From assembly GCF_902459465.1 (NCBI RefSeq), contig NC_047062.1:1862501-1926500 (forward strand): 64,000 bases of DNA, read 5' to 3'. The position numbers were made by a program, and so were the translations under genes. Positions within the stretch are counted from its first letter, which is position 1. Every line of letters starts with the position of its first letter. The notes below the pieces were generated by a model, which did no database searches, was not told where the DNA came from, and was given only the letters and a program-made list of their open reading frames with translations. Of the stretch, positions 62,721-64,000 are shown in pieces. The DNA is from Asterias rubens (lineage: Eukaryota > Echinodermata > Asteroidea > Forcipulatida > Asteriidae).

Positions 62721-63250
62721 GGGTTCTCAGTAAGACCGGGTGGATATCTTTTTTGTTTGTAGTGACGTGTGTTTTGAAAAGAACCGGTGGTACATGTTGC
62801 GACATCGACTCACTACAAAATATTAACACCGTGTTGATTTGTTCACTTAGATACCAAGAGAATCAATTAAGCACCCCCCCCCCCGTTTTTTAGGTGGACG
62901 TTTCAAAAGGAAAAGAAGACAGGGTAGAACCATGGAGGGAGGAATTTTAACAAAGCATCAGCGAAACTGTTGGATGGGTCTACGACTGATTCATGTATCA
63001 AGTTTTGCTTTGTGTATTATACAGTAATTTTACTGATTCACCGATTGGGTAGTAATTTTTTGAAGAAACTTCAAAGAGTAATCGGCAACGATAATTGTAT
63101 AGCCAATCACTCCGCAATAACAAACATGAGCGTAGACTTGTGGACAAGTCGTTAATGGTCTGTTGCGATGAGCAGTCGAGTCGTGTGGTTGTTTAGGTTT
63201 TATGCGATCGAATACTGGTCTCGCGAGATCACTGCTCTCGTCGCGAAGCT
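62721..63250. other. Upstream of the right-edge gene
   Basis: No gene. A C-run at 62875-62884. 63215-63330 has several CTCGCG/CGCGAG words. Confidence 0.35.
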
Positions 63251-63256
63251 GCTGGC

Positions 63257-63262
63257 TATATA
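63257..63262 (+). promoter_or_regulatory. Possible TATA box
   Basis: TATATA in GGCTATATACC about 300 bp before the ATG at 63563. A second TA-rich word, GTTATAAACG, is at 63483. Either could serve the right-edge gene. Confidence 0.25.
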
Positions 63263-63562
63263 CCGACTACCCCAACCACATTAACTGCCAGCACAGCGCG
63301 AGAGCAGTTTAAGTCTCGCGGGGGGCACTCGTGAGAATATCGCCAGTGCTGCGTGAATCGCAGAAAGAGAGAGTCAGAACGCTATTCCCGCGACAGACAT
63401 TAATTAACAACTTGTGCACAAGTCTAACATGATCAGCGCAGTCAGCACTGTCCTCCGAGGAGTTTTACAGAGTATTCTCGTCGTTATAAACGACTGTCAT
63501 TCGGTTTCCTTCAGTTATAACCATTCTTGCAGAGGAGTGGTAGAAACTAACAACTGTTCAAT

Positions 63563-63605
63563 ATGATGTGCATTGGCGTCTTGGTTATGCTGATAGCGGT
63601 AAGCG
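63563..63605 (+). CDS. First coding exon of a secreted or membrane protein (partial)
   Basis: ATG ATG then a hydrophobic peptide MMCIGVLVMLIAVSG that looks like a signal peptide, ending at an AGCG|GTAAGT donor (14 codons plus one base). A second donor GCG|GTAAGC lies 7 bp earlier. Upstream sequence has no in-frame competing ATG close by. The gene continues past the right edge, so its product cannot be named. Confidence 0.5.
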
Positions 63606-64000
63606 GTAAGTTTGTACATACAATGACAGTTTCAAATTGAATATGTAGTGTTTTCTGCGGTAGGCAAAATGGGGTGGTTGGTATGGGTTAATTAGATCAG
63701 TTTAGGGTGAAGGTTTATCTAGTTGGGTGAAGATGTGACGCCTCAAAAAGTGGTTGGGGCGTGAAAAAGAGGGACTACGTTTCCATGTCTTTCCACATTA
63801 ACCATGTATGTAGTCACATCGCCTCAACTAGTTCTTCATTGATTAAAAAGGGGCGGTTTTTTTTAAAACATTAAATAAAAAGTACATTCAAATCTCGACC
63901 CAGTTTAATTCTGTGCGCTATATTCCTTTTTTCCCCGAAAATTTCCATCGGTCGTTAGCCGAGAATGACAAATTCGGGTTAAAGGGGAGTGCAGCGGGCA
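63606..64000 (+). other. Start of intron 1 of the right-edge gene
   Basis: No further exon visible before the window ends. Confidence 0.4.

Overview
This is metazoan nuclear DNA: split genes with GT-AG introns, animal-type proteins, non-LTR retrotransposons, tRNA-derived SINEs and a very dense load of short inverted-repeat elements. The proteins and repeat style fit a marine deuterostome invertebrate, most likely an echinoderm; that placement is inference. No bacterial or organellar features were seen.

Layout. 0-1.2 kb: first coding exon of a minus-strand type II membrane protein that runs off the left edge. 2-8.2 kb: a repeat block with a broken CR1/L2-like LINE (2A-like motif, endonuclease, reverse transcriptase), a 37-bp tandem array, an array of 16-bp palindromes, and an inverted segment pair on either side of the LINE and 37-bp array. 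10.9-13.7 kb: the last four exons of an SLC46-like transporter (+). 17.5-35.9 kb: a complete MCM5 gene (-), 16 coding exons, 733 aa. Its introns hold a 4.3-kb terminal-inverted-repeat element with two dead genes, a 44-bp minisatellite, SINEs, and a foldback element carrying an intact, frame-preserving exon-like sequence. 36.4-44.0 kb: a complete glia maturation factor gene (+), 6 coding exons, 140 aa. It is divergent from MCM5 across a 448-bp interval with E2F-type sites. 44-52.6 kb: nested MITEs and SINEs. 52.6-54.6 kb: a two-pore-domain potassium channel (-), 526 aa, two coding exons. 55-63.2 kb: MITEs and unassigned DNA. 63.6 kb: first coding exon of a secreted or membrane protein (+) that runs off the right edge.

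MCM5 and GMF share a head-to-head promoter region; the other genes show no evident functional link. At least four MITE families (called A, B, D and E here) end in TTAA. Families C, F, H and J, foldback palindromes and several SINE families are also present, and many are nested, so relative insertion order can be read. The most unusual items are the exon-like cassette in the foldback element in MCM5 intron 2, the palindrome array at 7.5-8.2 kb, the nearly perfect 252-bp palindrome at 41.1 kb, and repeated insertion of family C at one site inside family A.
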